Both the position numbers and the translations under genes were made by a program. From NCBI GenBank assembly GCA_009692925.1, contig SHYG01000003.1:1-54473 (forward strand): 54,473 bases of DNA. The letters are read 5' to 3'. Position 1 is the stretch's first letter. The number at the start of each line of letters is the position of its first letter. The notes beneath the pieces are model-generated. The model was not told the origin of the DNA, did not search any database, and saw only the letters and a program-made list of their open reading frames with translations. This DNA comes from Dehalococcoidia bacterium (GTDB taxonomy: Bacteria; Chloroflexota; Dehalococcoidia; Lucifugimonadales; UBA3495). Below, one piece after another: positions 46,446 to 54,407 of this stretch.

Positions 46446-47465
46446 TTGGCCACATCCCACGTGTTTGTTACGCGGCAGATCTTTCCAGAGGCACTGGATA
46501 TGATCGCCAAAGAGGCGGAGTTGGAGGTGTGGCCGGATGAATATCCGCCCACCCCCGAACAGCTCCGCAAAAAGCTTGCCAGCGTCGATGCGGTGCTCAC
46601 GACTGTCATGGACCGCATGGACCGGGCAGCCATGGACGCCGCCCCGCGCCTCAAAATCATCAGCCAGCTGGCCGTGGGGTTGGACAACGTGGACGTGGCG
46701 GAGGCCACCCGTCGCGGGATTCTGGTGGGGCATACCCCCGGCGTGCTGGCCAAGGCCACTGCTGACCTGACATTTGCCCTGCTCATGGCGGCGGCCCGGC
46801 GGGTGAGCGAGGGCGACCGCTGGGTAAGGAATGGCCAGTGGCAGTTGGCCTTCCACCCCATGCGCTGGCTGGGCATGGATGTCCATGACGCCACCCTGGG
46901 CATTGTGGGTTTGGGCCAGATTGGCTTAGAGGTGGCCAAGCGGGCGCGGGGCTTCGACATGACCCTGCTGTACCACTCGCGCACCCGCAGTCCGCAGGTG
47001 GAGAACCAGTACGGCCTCAAGTATGCCGAGCTTCCGGCTCTGCTGGCGACCTCCGACTTTGTGAGCCTCCATGTGCCGCTGACTCCTCAAACCCGCCACT
47101 ACATTGGCCAGCGGGAGCTGCGGATGATGAAGCCCAACGCCATCCTCATCAATGTGTCGCGAGGCCCGGTGGTGGACTCCAAAGCCCTGTACACGGCCCT
47201 GAGCGAGGGTTGGATCCGCGGCGCCGCGCTGGATGTGACGGACCCGGAGCCCATACTTGCCGATGACCCGCTGCTGAAGTTGGATAACCTGGTGATTACC
47301 CCTCACGTCGGCAGCGCCACAGTGGCGTCCCGCCGGGCCACCTGCCTGCTGGCCGCCCGCAACCTGGTGGCTGGGCTGAAGGGGCAGCGGCTGGAGAGTT
47401 GCGCCAACCCCGAGCTGTACCAGACCAGGGGGTCCCAGCCCGGCTCCGGAACTGCTCAGGAGTAG
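46446..47465 (+). CDS. D-isomer-specific 2-hydroxyacid dehydrogenase (glyoxylate reductase-like)
   Basis: A 339-residue NAD(P)H-dependent dehydrogenase that reduces 2-oxoacids such as glyoxylate or hydroxypyruvate. The substrate domain begins SHVFVTRQIFPEALDMIAKE. The nucleotide motif is LGIVGLGQIGLEVAKRARGF. The catalytic triad is visible as the arginine in INVSRGPVV, the glutamate in LDVTDPEP and the histidine in VITPHVGSAT. The apparent start is TTG 46446, since no closer ATG or GTG keeps the first strand. It stands alone and ends convergently with the DUF1801 gene across palindrome P6. Confidence 0.93.
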   Translation: MATSHVFVTRQIFPEALDMIAKEAELEVWPDEYPPTPEQLRKKLASVDAVLTTVMDRMDRAAMDAAPRLKIISQLAVGLDNVDVAEATRRGILVGHTPGVLAKATADLTFALLMAAARRVSEGDRWVRNGQWQLAFHPMRWLGMDVHDATLGIVGLGQIGLEVAKRARGFDMTLLYHSRTRSPQVENQYGLKYAELPALLATSDFVSLHVPLTPQTRHYIGQRELRMMKPNAILINVSRGPVVDSKALYTALSEGWIRGAALDVTDPEPILADDPLLKLDNLVITPHVGSATVASRRATCLLAARNLVAGLKGQRLESCANPELYQTRGSQPGSGTAQE

Positions 47466-47491
47466 GCGCCGGGCGACTGGTACGCGCAAAC

Positions 47492-47525
47492 AACGTAGGG
47501 GCGACGCATGTGTCTCCCCTACGTT
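47492..47525. repeat. GTAGGGGC-type palindrome P6 (two mismatches, 34 bp)
   Basis: AACGTAGGGGCGACGCA is followed by TGTGTCTCCCCTACGTT, complementary at 15 of 17 positions. It lies between convergent genes, as P1, P4 and P5 do. Confidence 0.8.
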
Positions 47526-47548
47526 TCGCCAGCGGCCAACCCTAAGGG

Positions 47549-48001
47549 CTATCCCTGGCGCCGGCGGCTCCGCTCGTACACAGTGAGGAAGGCGTCCACT
47601 GATGTGCTGGCAATGGCCCGGCCAATGGCGTCTAAAGGCAGGTCGTCCAGCTTCTTGAACCGCACGCAGGACTTGCCCATGTTCAGCTTCTTGTCCGCGC
47701 GGGCAAACTCGGCCCGCAGCCACGCCTCGGCTGATTGCTCCATGTACACGGCCGTGAGGTACAGGGAGCAGTAGTTCTTCTGGGAAGCCAGGGCGGCGTA
47801 CATCAGAGGCTGCTTGTTGTAGGTTTTGGGGTACCGCTCCAGGGTCACCTCGTAGCAGAGGCCTCCCCACCGCATAGCCTCAGCGTACCTCGCCGGCAGG
47901 TTGTCCAGGACGATCTGGCGCAGGGCGGCAATGGTCTGCTGGCGTTCCTGAGGCAGGGCGCTCAGATAGGCTTCAGGGGTGGTCGCAGCGCTCTTGACCA
48001 C
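47549..48001 (-). CDS. DUF1801 / YdhG-like protein
   Basis: A 150-residue DUF1801 protein. The core LPQERQQTIAALRQIVLDNL, ARYAEAMRWGGLCYEV, LMYAALASQKNYCSLYLTAV and GKSCVRFKKLDDLPLDAIGR are typical. Members have a small alpha/beta fold, and one Bacillus relative has been proposed to handle iron; the role is otherwise unknown. It appears as a single gene with no obvious partner, about 75 bases from the tRNA-Ser gene on the same strand. Confidence 0.85.
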   Translation of the reverse strand: MVKSAATTPEAYLSALPQERQQTIAALRQIVLDNLPARYAEAMRWGGLCYEVTLERYPKTYNKQPLMYAALASQKNYCSLYLTAVYMEQSAEAWLRAEFARADKKLNMGKSCVRFKKLDDLPLDAIGRAIASTSVDAFLTVYERSRRRQG

Positions 48002-48076
48002 GGATTATAGTCTTCCCAAAAGGCGCTTGGCGCTTGGATGGCAGGAGGAGTGCGGGTCAAGTACCAGTGGGTCGGC

Positions 48077-48168
48077 TGGCGGAGAGGGCGGGATTCGAAC
48101 CCGCGAGAGACTTGTGAGCCCCTACACGATTTCCAGTCGTGCCCGTTCGACCACTCCGGCACCTCTCC
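48077..48168 (-). tRNA. tRNA-Ser (anticodon GGA)
   Basis: On the minus strand GGAGAGG (5', 48168-48162) pairs with CCTCTCC, and CCA is encoded at 48079-48077. The anticodon arm is CGACTGGAAATCG, giving anticodon GGA for serine codons UCC and UCU. GGGTTCGAATCCC forms the T arm, and a long variable arm (TAGGGGCTCACAAGTCTCT region) marks a class II tRNA as expected for serine. Confidence 0.95.
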
Positions 48169-48300
48169 AGCAATGCGGGGCCTTTCAGCCGGGACGGTAT
48201 TATAGCCAACCGCCGCTTTCTCGTCCATGTCGCCCATCGCCAGTCCCGGTCGGGTTTATCCCGCTGCCCAGGGCCATCGCCGTCCCCAGATTCAAAATTA

Positions 48301-48329
48301 TTGACAAAATATATACCTGATATTAAACT
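48301..48329 (+). promoter_or_regulatory. Promoter of the PhnDCEE-type operon
   Basis: A perfect TTGACA at 48301-48306 is followed after 17 bases by TAAACT (48324-48329), with AT-rich sequence around it. The start codon of the first gene is about 255 bases away, so the transcript would carry a long leader. Confidence 0.6.
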
Positions 48330-48583
48330 GCCTGAATGTGCGCAACGCCGTCATCACGTTCCGCTCTCCGCGGTTTGCCGCCGGCTTCGTTTGAGTCCCC
48401 GCCTGCGGGGCCTGGACAGGCTGGCGGTCCCACGGTGGCGTTACCTCTTAGCTCCCCGGTTCGTTGCCACCATTAGACCTCCTGCTTTCTGCCCCACAGG
48501 CATGCCGCTGGAATGCCGCATACGGTGGTCCCGATTCGCCTTTGGGTCAGCAAAAACATTTGGGTTAGCAGGAGGGTTCTTTA
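48330..48583 (+). other. Long structured leader upstream of the PhnD-like gene
   Basis: No reading frame here resembles a protein. Self-complementary pieces include CCCCGCCTGCGGGG (about 48396-48410), CCTGGACAGG (overlapping it) and GGCATGCCGCTGGAATGCCGC (about 48499-48519). GGAGGG at about 48571-48576 is the ribosome site of the PhnD-like gene. The size and folding would suit a riboswitch or attenuator, but I cannot match a known class. Confidence 0.4.
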
Positions 48584-49528
48584 ATGCTTCAGATGTTTCA
48601 GAGGTTTAGTGCCCGCAGACTTGTCCTGGTGGTATTCTCCGCATTGATTTTGGCAGCAGGCATCGTCGCCTGCGGGCCCGCCGTAGCACCTACTCCCGCC
48701 GCTCCTGCGGCAACTCCGGCGCCGCCGACTCTCAAGATTGGCGGCATTCCCGACCAGAACGCCGCCACTTTGGCCCGCCGCTACGACAGCTTCGCCGCCT
48801 ACATGTCCAAGGAGCTGGGGGTGCAGGTGCAGTATGTGCCCAGCGTGGACTACGCCGCGGTGGTGACCGCCTTCACCCAGGGGGAGCTGCAACTGGCCTT
48901 CTTCGGCGGGCTCACCGGGGCCCAGGCCCGGCTGCAAAACCCCGGCGCGCTGGCCATTGTCCAGCGGGAGAACGACGCCAAGTTCCACTCCCGGTTCATC
49001 GTGCGCAGCGAGCTGCCGGTGAAGTCGTTGGAAGAGCTGAAAACCCAGGCCAAAAGCCTGACCATCACGTTCGGCAGTGAAAGCTCCACCTCCGGCCACC
49101 TGATGCCCCGCCACTTCCTAGTCCAGGCCGGCATAGACCCCGCCACCGCCTTCAAGACGGTGCCCAACTTCTCCGGCTCCCACGACCTGACCTGGCAGTT
49201 GGTGCAGAGCGGCTCCTTCGACGTGGGGGCGCTGAACGAGGATGTGTGGACGGCGGCAGTAAAGGCCGGCAAGATTGACCCGGCCAAGGTGCGTGAGTTC
49301 TACACCACTCCCGAGTATGTGGACTACCACTGGCTGGCCCACCCTGGCTTGGACAAGACCTACGGCGCCGGCTTTACCAGCAAGGCCAAGCAGGCGCTGC
49401 TGAAGCTGAACCTGCAGGAGAACAAGGAGATTCTGGGCCTGTTCGCCACCCAGAAGTTCATCGAGACCAGCAACGCCAACTACCAGCCCATCGAGCAGAT
49501 TGGCCGCAACCTGGGGATAATCAAGTAG
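48584..49528 (+). CDS. PhnD-like solute-binding lipoprotein (phosphonate or selenate-type oxyanion)
   Basis: A 314-residue lipoprotein: signal LVLVVFSALILAAGIVAC (C30), then a Pro/Ala-rich linker. The binding domain has IGGIPDQNAATLARRYDSFA, VQYVPSVDYAAVVTAFTQGE, LAFFGGLTGAQARLQ, FGSESSTSGHLMPRHFL, FSGSHDLTWQLVQSG and DVGALNEDVW. The FGGLTGAQARLQ and ESSTSG-LMP blocks fit the subgroup annotated as putative selenate importers better than true PhnD of phosphonate uptake. The substrate remains open (phosphite, phosphonate, selenate or sulfonate). GGAGG precedes the ATG. The ATPase ATG follows the stop with no gap. Confidence 0.88.
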   Translation: MLQMFQRFSARRLVLVVFSALILAAGIVACGPAVAPTPAAPAATPAPPTLKIGGIPDQNAATLARRYDSFAAYMSKELGVQVQYVPSVDYAAVVTAFTQGELQLAFFGGLTGAQARLQNPGALAIVQRENDAKFHSRFIVRSELPVKSLEELKTQAKSLTITFGSESSTSGHLMPRHFLVQAGIDPATAFKTVPNFSGSHDLTWQLVQSGSFDVGALNEDVWTAAVKAGKIDPAKVREFYTTPEYVDYHWLAHPGLDKTYGAGFTSKAKQALLKLNLQENKEILGLFATQKFIETSNANYQPIEQIGRNLGIIK

Positions 49529-50341
49529 ATGGCTGATTCTCGACACCACGCGGCAGTCGCTGCCCCGGCCGCCACTCACGTGGTGGTCAAGGATGTTGCC
49601 AAGGGCTACCCTGGGGTGCGGGCTTTGGCCCCCATCGCGTTCAGCGTGCAGCCCGGCGAGCGGTTGGCCCTGGCCGGGCCCAGCGGCAGCGGCAAGACCA
49701 CGCTGCTGTACCTGCTGGCGGGCCTGCTGCAGCCCGACGCCGGCCAGCTGTGCATTGACGGGCGTGACCTGGCGGAGATGAGGCCCGGCCGGGAGCTGGC
49801 TCGGCTGGTGGGCATGGTGCACCAGCAGTACGATCTGGTGTCCTCCCTGCCGGTGCTTCACAACGTGCTGGCCGGGCGGCTGGGCCAGTGGAGCCTGGCG
49901 GGTTCAGCCCTCTCCCTCATCTGGCCCCGGGAGCGGCATCTGGCGGAGGAGGCCCTGGCCCGGCTGGGCATCGCCGACAAGGCCAGCCAGCGCACCTCCC
50001 GCCTTTCCGGCGGTGAGCAGCAGCGGGTGGCCATCGCCCGGCTCATGCTGCAGTCGCCCCGCATCATCCTGGCCGACGAGCCGGTGTCATCCCTGGACCC
50101 CGCTCTGGCGGAGGAGATGATGCGCCTGCTGGTGGACCTCGTGGAAGGCTCCGGCAAGACCCTCATCGCCAGCCTGCACTCGCCCTATCTCATCAAGAAG
50201 TACTGCACCCGGGTCATCGGGCTGCGCCAGGGGGAGATGCAGTTCGACCTGCCCGCCGCCGACCTGACGGAGGCGGTGCTGGACCGCCTCTACGACCTGG
50301 ACCGCCGGCGTCCTGAGAACGGCGCAATACGGCAGGAGTGA
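49529..50341 (+). CDS. phnC: PhnC-like ABC importer ATPase
   Basis: The 270-residue cytoplasmic ATPase of the importer. Walker A GPSGSGKTTLLYLLAGLLQP begins near residue 51; the Q-loop region is LVGMVHQQYDLVSSLPVLHN, the usual PhnC/SsuB form; the signature is LSGGEQQRVAIARLML; and Walker B is IILADEPVSSLDPALAEEMM. The first 20 residues (Ala/His-rich) are extra. It starts directly after the binding-protein stop. Its end is followed within five bases by the apparent CTG start of the first permease. Confidence 0.92.
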   Translation: MADSRHHAAVAAPAATHVVVKDVAKGYPGVRALAPIAFSVQPGERLALAGPSGSGKTTLLYLLAGLLQPDAGQLCIDGRDLAEMRPGRELARLVGMVHQQYDLVSSLPVLHNVLAGRLGQWSLAGSALSLIWPRERHLAEEALARLGIADKASQRTSRLSGGEQQRVAIARLMLQSPRIILADEPVSSLDPALAEEMMRLLVDLVEGSGKTLIASLHSPYLIKKYCTRVIGLRQGEMQFDLPAADLTEAVLDRLYDLDRRRPENGAIRQE

Positions 50342-50345
50342 GGCG

Positions 50346-51128
50346 CTGAAGCTATCCGATAGCCGCGGCCTGCTGACCCTGCTGCTGCTGGGGGCATTCC
50401 TCTGGAGCCTAACGGGCGTGGACTGGGGAGGCTCCCTGATTCACAGCGGCGGTGGCGGCGCCGCCCGCACCTTCTTCCTGGCCCTCTTCCCGCCAGACCT
50501 GTCCCCCGAGTTTCTCCGCATCAGCCTGGCCGCCACGTGGCCCACCCTGGCCTACGCCGTGGCGGGCATGACCGTGGCGGTGCTCATCGGCCTGCCGTTA
50601 GGCATACTGGCCTCAGGCACTGTAATTTCTGTGCCGCGCCTGCGGTGGCCGGTGGCGCTGGCATCCCGGTTCTCCCTGGGCGGGATGCGGGCCATCCATG
50701 AGTTGGTGTGGGCGGTGCTCTTCGTGGCCGCCTTTGGCCTCTCGCCCTTGGTGGCGGTGCTGGCATTGGGCATCCCCTACGGCGGCATCCTGGGGCGCAT
50801 CTACTCGGAGCTGCTCCACGACGTGCCGCCCGAGCCGCTGCGGGCGCTGCGGACCGCCGGTGCGTCGCCGGTGCGCCAGCTGCTGTACGGGCGCATCCCC
50901 CTGGCCCTGCCGGACATGGTGGGCTACACCTTCTACCGCTTCGAGTGCGCCATCCGTTCGGCGGCTATCATGAGCTTTGTGGGTATTCAGGGACTGGGGT
51001 ATCAGCTACAGTTGTCGCTGAACGACCTGCTGTTCCGGCAGGTGTGGACGCTGCTCCTGTTCATGCTGGTGCTGGTGGTGCTGGTGGACCAGTGGAGCTC
51101 CCTGGTGCGCCGGAAGCTGGCGTCCTGA
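50346..51128 (+). CDS. phnE: PhnE-like permease 1, with a probable CTG start
   Basis: A 260-residue permease. Conserved parts are TWPTLAYAVAGMTVAVLIGL, the loop RAIHELVWAVLFVAAFGLSP, EPLRALRTAGASPVRQLLYG and YRFECAIRSAAIMSFVGIQG (permease EAA region). The first ATG/GTG-type start in frame is GTG 50418, but that removes the first membrane helix, encoded by 50370-50410 as LLTLLLLGAFLWSL. Upstream, CTG 50346 lies seven bases after AGGAG (50334-50338), which itself overlaps the end of phnC. CTG is therefore the likely start. The stop overlaps the next ATG (TGATG). Confidence 0.87.
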   Translation: MKLSDSRGLLTLLLLGAFLWSLTGVDWGGSLIHSGGGGAARTFFLALFPPDLSPEFLRISLAATWPTLAYAVAGMTVAVLIGLPLGILASGTVISVPRLRWPVALASRFSLGGMRAIHELVWAVLFVAAFGLSPLVAVLALGIPYGGILGRIYSELLHDVPPEPLRALRTAGASPVRQLLYGRIPLALPDMVGYTFYRFECAIRSAAIMSFVGIQGLGYQLQLSLNDLLFRQVWTLLLFMLVLVVLVDQWSSLVRRKLAS

Positions 51129-52018
51129 TGGAGGCGAGGGAGAGGCCCACCCGGTCTGCCTCGGCCAGTCCCAAGCCCGGTGGGGTGGTCCGGCTCTCCA
51201 TGCTGGGACTGCTGGCGCTGGCGGCGGCCTCCTGGGGCTACCTGGTGTTCGGCGTAGACCGGGATTTCCCCAACCTGCTGGCTGCGGATACGTGGCAGGG
51301 AGCCGGGCGCTTGTTGGGCCAGATGCTTGGCAGAGACTCAACTTCTCCTCCGGCTTACACCCAGTGGGACCGGTGGCTGGAGACCGGCAAGCTGGCGTAC
51401 CAGACCCTGACCATGAGCGTGCTGGCCATCGGCCTGGCGGGCATCGGCGTGCTGGTGACCTTCCTGCCGGCGGCCCGCAACGTGAGTCACGGCGGCCTGG
51501 GCGGCGCGTCGTCTCGGCCCTGGCGGGTGCTGCATCACGTCATACGGCTGGTGTACAACCTCACCCGCGCCGTGCCCGAGCTGGTTTGGGCCATGATCAT
51601 CGTGTTCTTCCTGTCGCCGGGGTTGCTGCCCGGCGCGGTGGCCCTGGCCCTGCACAACTTCGGCATCGTGGGCAAGTTGTCGGCAGAGGTGGTGGAGAAC
51701 CTGGACCCCGCGCCTAGCCGCGCACTTCGGGCGGCCGGGGCCAGCAACACCCAGATGCTGCTGTACGGCATTCTGCCCCAGGCGTTGCCCCATTTCCTGA
51801 CCTACCTGCTCTATCGCTGGGAAGTGGTCATCCGCACCACGGTGGTGGTGGGCTTTGTGGCCGCCGGCGGCATGGGGCGGGAGTTCCGCCTGAGCCTGAG
51901 CTACTTTCACTACACGGATGTTGCCCTGCTGCTGATGTGGTACATGATTCTGGTCACCGGCGTGGACCTGCTCAGCGCGTTGCTGCGCCGCATGGCGCTC
52001 CCTCCGCCGGTGCGGTAA
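51128..52018 (+). CDS. phnE: PhnE-like permease 2
   Basis: A 296-residue permease, the second in the cluster. After a hydrophilic start the first helix is LSMLGLLALAAASWGYLVFG. A long loop (60-95) precedes TLTMSVLAIGLAGIGVLVTF, LTRAVPELVWAMIIVFFLSP, PSRALRAAGASNTQMLLYGI and RWEVVIRTTVVVGFVAAGGM. It overlaps permease 1 by one base. Two different permeases imply a heterodimeric channel, as in other PhnE1-PhnE2 systems. It ends 41 bases before the metallopeptidase-like gene. Confidence 0.92.
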   Translation: MEARERPTRSASASPKPGGVVRLSMLGLLALAAASWGYLVFGVDRDFPNLLAADTWQGAGRLLGQMLGRDSTSPPAYTQWDRWLETGKLAYQTLTMSVLAIGLAGIGVLVTFLPAARNVSHGGLGGASSRPWRVLHHVIRLVYNLTRAVPELVWAMIIVFFLSPGLLPGAVALALHNFGIVGKLSAEVVENLDPAPSRALRAAGASNTQMLLYGILPQALPHFLTYLLYRWEVVIRTTVVVGFVAAGGMGREFRLSLSYFHYTDVALLLMWYMILVTGVDLLSALLRRMALPPPVR

Positions 52019-52059
52019 GCGGTGCGCCGTGGCCTCCTCCCGAGTTGTATAGTTAGGGC

Positions 52060-53301
52060 ATGCGATGGCTCCTCCGCGGGATATTGGTGGTGTTGTTGGC
52101 CGGTCTGATACTAGCCTCCGGTGGCGGCTACCGGCCCGCCAGCCTGGACTTGCTATTGGCGCCCTACCGGTACAGCCTGCTGGCCTGGGAGCTGGAGCAT
52201 CTCCCGGAGAAGTGGCTCCACAAGCTGGACCGTGCCCTGGCCTGGTGGCAGTCGCCCACTGGCGCCGAAAAGGCGGCCTGGGCGCAGGAGTATTTCTCCC
52301 TGGCCCAGCGCGCGGATCAGGTGGAGCGTGCTCTGGATGGCGAAGGCACTTCCGGCGACCCCCTTACCCAGGAGCAACTCCGCGTGTCCCGGCAGGAGCT
52401 GGCGGACTTGCGCGAGCGGCGGGCGCGGCTGCGGGCCCTGGTGGAAGCGGCCATCGAGGCGGCCATCAGCGATGTCCTGGCCCAGGAGGGTTTGGACTGG
52501 GGCGCAGGGATTGTCATGCCGCCGGTGGATGCGGTGCTCTCCAGCTCGCCGCACGTCCTGGTGACGTCGCCCCGGGAGCGCATCCACCGGGAGTGGGCGG
52601 TGCTGCTGCGACCTGCCCTGGACGACGGCGACAAAGAGCTGGTGGAAGCGGGCGTGTTGGCGGACCGCGGGCTGTCGGCGATTGTAGAAGGCACCGGGGG
52701 TGTGGCCTCCTACCCCAGCGTGGTCTCCGACGCCTACGGGCTGCAATACGGGATGGCCACGGTGGCCCACGAGTGGGTCCACCAGTGGCTATTCTTCCGC
52801 CCGCTGGGTCAGGGCTTTGACCGCACGCCGGAGCTGACCGCCATCAACGAGACGGTGGCCACCATTGTGGGGGAGGAGATCGGCGACCGGGCCTATACCG
52901 CACTGACTGGAGAGGTGGTGGACCGGCCCGCAACCGATTCCAGATCGCCAGAACCAAGCGCAGATGCCCCCGAGGCGGATGCCTTTGACTTCAACGCCGC
53001 CATGCGGGAGACGCGCCTGGGTGCTGAGGAGCTGCTGGCAATGGGAAAGATCGACGAGGCTGAGGCGTATATGGAGCAGCGCCGCCAGTTCCTGGATGGC
53101 CAGGGGTACCCCATCCGCAAGATAAACCAGGCCTACTTTGCCTTCCACGGCTCCTACGCCACCGGCGCGGGCTCAGTCAGTCCCATCGGGCAGCAGCTAC
53201 AGGACTTGCGGCGGGACAGCGCCTCGGCGGCGGAGTTTCTGAAGGTGGTGGCCCGGTTCAGCACCTACCAAGAGTTTTTGGACTACCTGAAAGGTAGGTG
53301 A
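52060..53301 (+). CDS. Predicted membrane-anchored zinc metallopeptidase (HEXXH...E type)
   Basis: A 413-residue protein with a single N-terminal hydrophobic segment (LLRGILVVLLAGLILAS), then a charged, probably coiled helical region (about 75-145). The key feature is AHEWVHQWLFF, an HEXXH motif at H237-H241, with N263-E264 in INETVATIVGEE 23 residues later, the spacing of gluzincin peptidases. The rest (YAEA-like AMRETRLGAEELLAMGKIDE, FHGSYATGAGSVSPIGQQLQ) is not recognisable. It is likely a membrane-tethered peptidase facing outward. It follows the PhnE-like permease gene by 41 bases on the same strand, possibly as a separate unit. Confidence 0.65.
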   Translation: MRWLLRGILVVLLAGLILASGGGYRPASLDLLLAPYRYSLLAWELEHLPEKWLHKLDRALAWWQSPTGAEKAAWAQEYFSLAQRADQVERALDGEGTSGDPLTQEQLRVSRQELADLRERRARLRALVEAAIEAAISDVLAQEGLDWGAGIVMPPVDAVLSSSPHVLVTSPRERIHREWAVLLRPALDDGDKELVEAGVLADRGLSAIVEGTGGVASYPSVVSDAYGLQYGMATVAHEWVHQWLFFRPLGQGFDRTPELTAINETVATIVGEEIGDRAYTALTGEVVDRPATDSRSPEPSADAPEADAFDFNAAMRETRLGAEELLAMGKIDEAEAYMEQRRQFLDGQGYPIRKINQAYFAFHGSYATGAGSVSPIGQQLQDLRRDSASAAEFLKVVARFSTYQEFLDYLKGR

Positions 53302-53336
53302 GCTTGACCGCTAACCAACTTATAGCCCCTCGCTGT

Positions 53337-54341
53337 TCAGGCGCTGTGCTGTATTGTGGTTAAGCCGACTCCCAGGGCTTCCACCACTGGCGTAACGGGC
53401 GCAAGCCGCGCCCAAGGAACTCCTCTACATTGGCTTCTGTGCAGCACCGTCCTGCTACCGCCGCTAGCCTCCTCGTCTATTAACGTAGAGGGCACATCCT
53501 CCCAGTCAAACCCACGTCTGCCGAAGGCGTCTCGTTGCTCCCAAACTATGATCCTATCGTCCTCAATCTTCCAGCCGTTGGCCGCGTCCCCCTCGCTCTT
53601 GGCGTGGGTCGATACCCTCAGCAAGCTATCAAGGCGGGCCTTCACCCGGTCATACCGATTCTCGGCGTAGTCAAACCAGGTTACGGTCTGGCACCAGCGT
53701 GGCGGCGATACGTCTATGGCGCTCGAGATTATGCTGCTTAGCTCGCCTGACGACAGCCCCAGCCAATCTTCCGGTAGTCGCTCATCGTCGAGGCGATCCA
53801 TAACTGATGTCAAGTAGCGGCGATAGAGGTGTCCCGTTAGCCCACGGCGCATCTCCTGTACGCTGCCCTGCAGTCGCTGACGTAGCTCTTCGTTGTGTGG
53901 CGGCAACGCCGGCGTCGTGTAAATCATCATGCTGCGCTTTACCACCTCGTCTGGGAACGACTGGGGCTCCGCATTCATGGAGAGTATGAAACCTGGGTAT
54001 TCTGTGACGGGAGGCTGCATCTCGTCCTTGATCATATCTCTGCCATGAAGCCTGAATGCGTTGCGCCCAATGTCGTCAAACACCACCGGAAACCTTTTGT
54101 ATCCTTGTTGTAACCCACGAAGTTGAGACGTGGTAAAGCTCCTCTTTTCTACTGTGTGGGCATAGCCGAACATAGAGGTCATCAGTGTATCTGCCAGGCT
54201 GGTCTTACCACAGTTAGACTTGCCGAAAATTATCGCAAAGGAGGGATACCGGATTACATCGCTATCCTGCAACAACGCGAGAGAGCGCATGTCACAGATG
54301 AATGGCGAAAAGTATAACCAGGACATAGGAGCTTGTCCCAC
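53337..54341 (-). pseudogene. P-loop NTPase, N-terminus probably lost to the right-hand transposon
   Basis: The frame contains a Walker A motif in FAIIFGKSNCGKTSLADTLM (about residues 37-56), a Walker B-like stretch FPVVFDDIGRN and an arginine-rich VVKRSMMIYTTPALPP, so it is an AAA/SF3-like ATPase. The first residues (MSWLYFSPFICDMRSLALLQ) read like the middle of a longer protein. The only other upstream start, GTG 54341, lies in what looks like the end of the IS1182-type element. The start of the gene was therefore probably displaced. Base composition is less GC-rich than the neighbours, suggesting transfer. I do not recognise the family; a defence or plasmid role is possible. Confidence 0.55.
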
Positions 54342-54407
54342 AAACCCCCTTCTCGCAGGGTAGGTAAAGCAGTAAGCTCATGGAAACATGGAGCGAGGTA
54401 CGAGGGG

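Noticed and set aside
50708..51127. A long frame joining into the second PhnE-like permease from 50708
   Set aside because: The upstream part is an out-of-frame shadow of permease 1; the real start of permease 2 is ATG 51128.
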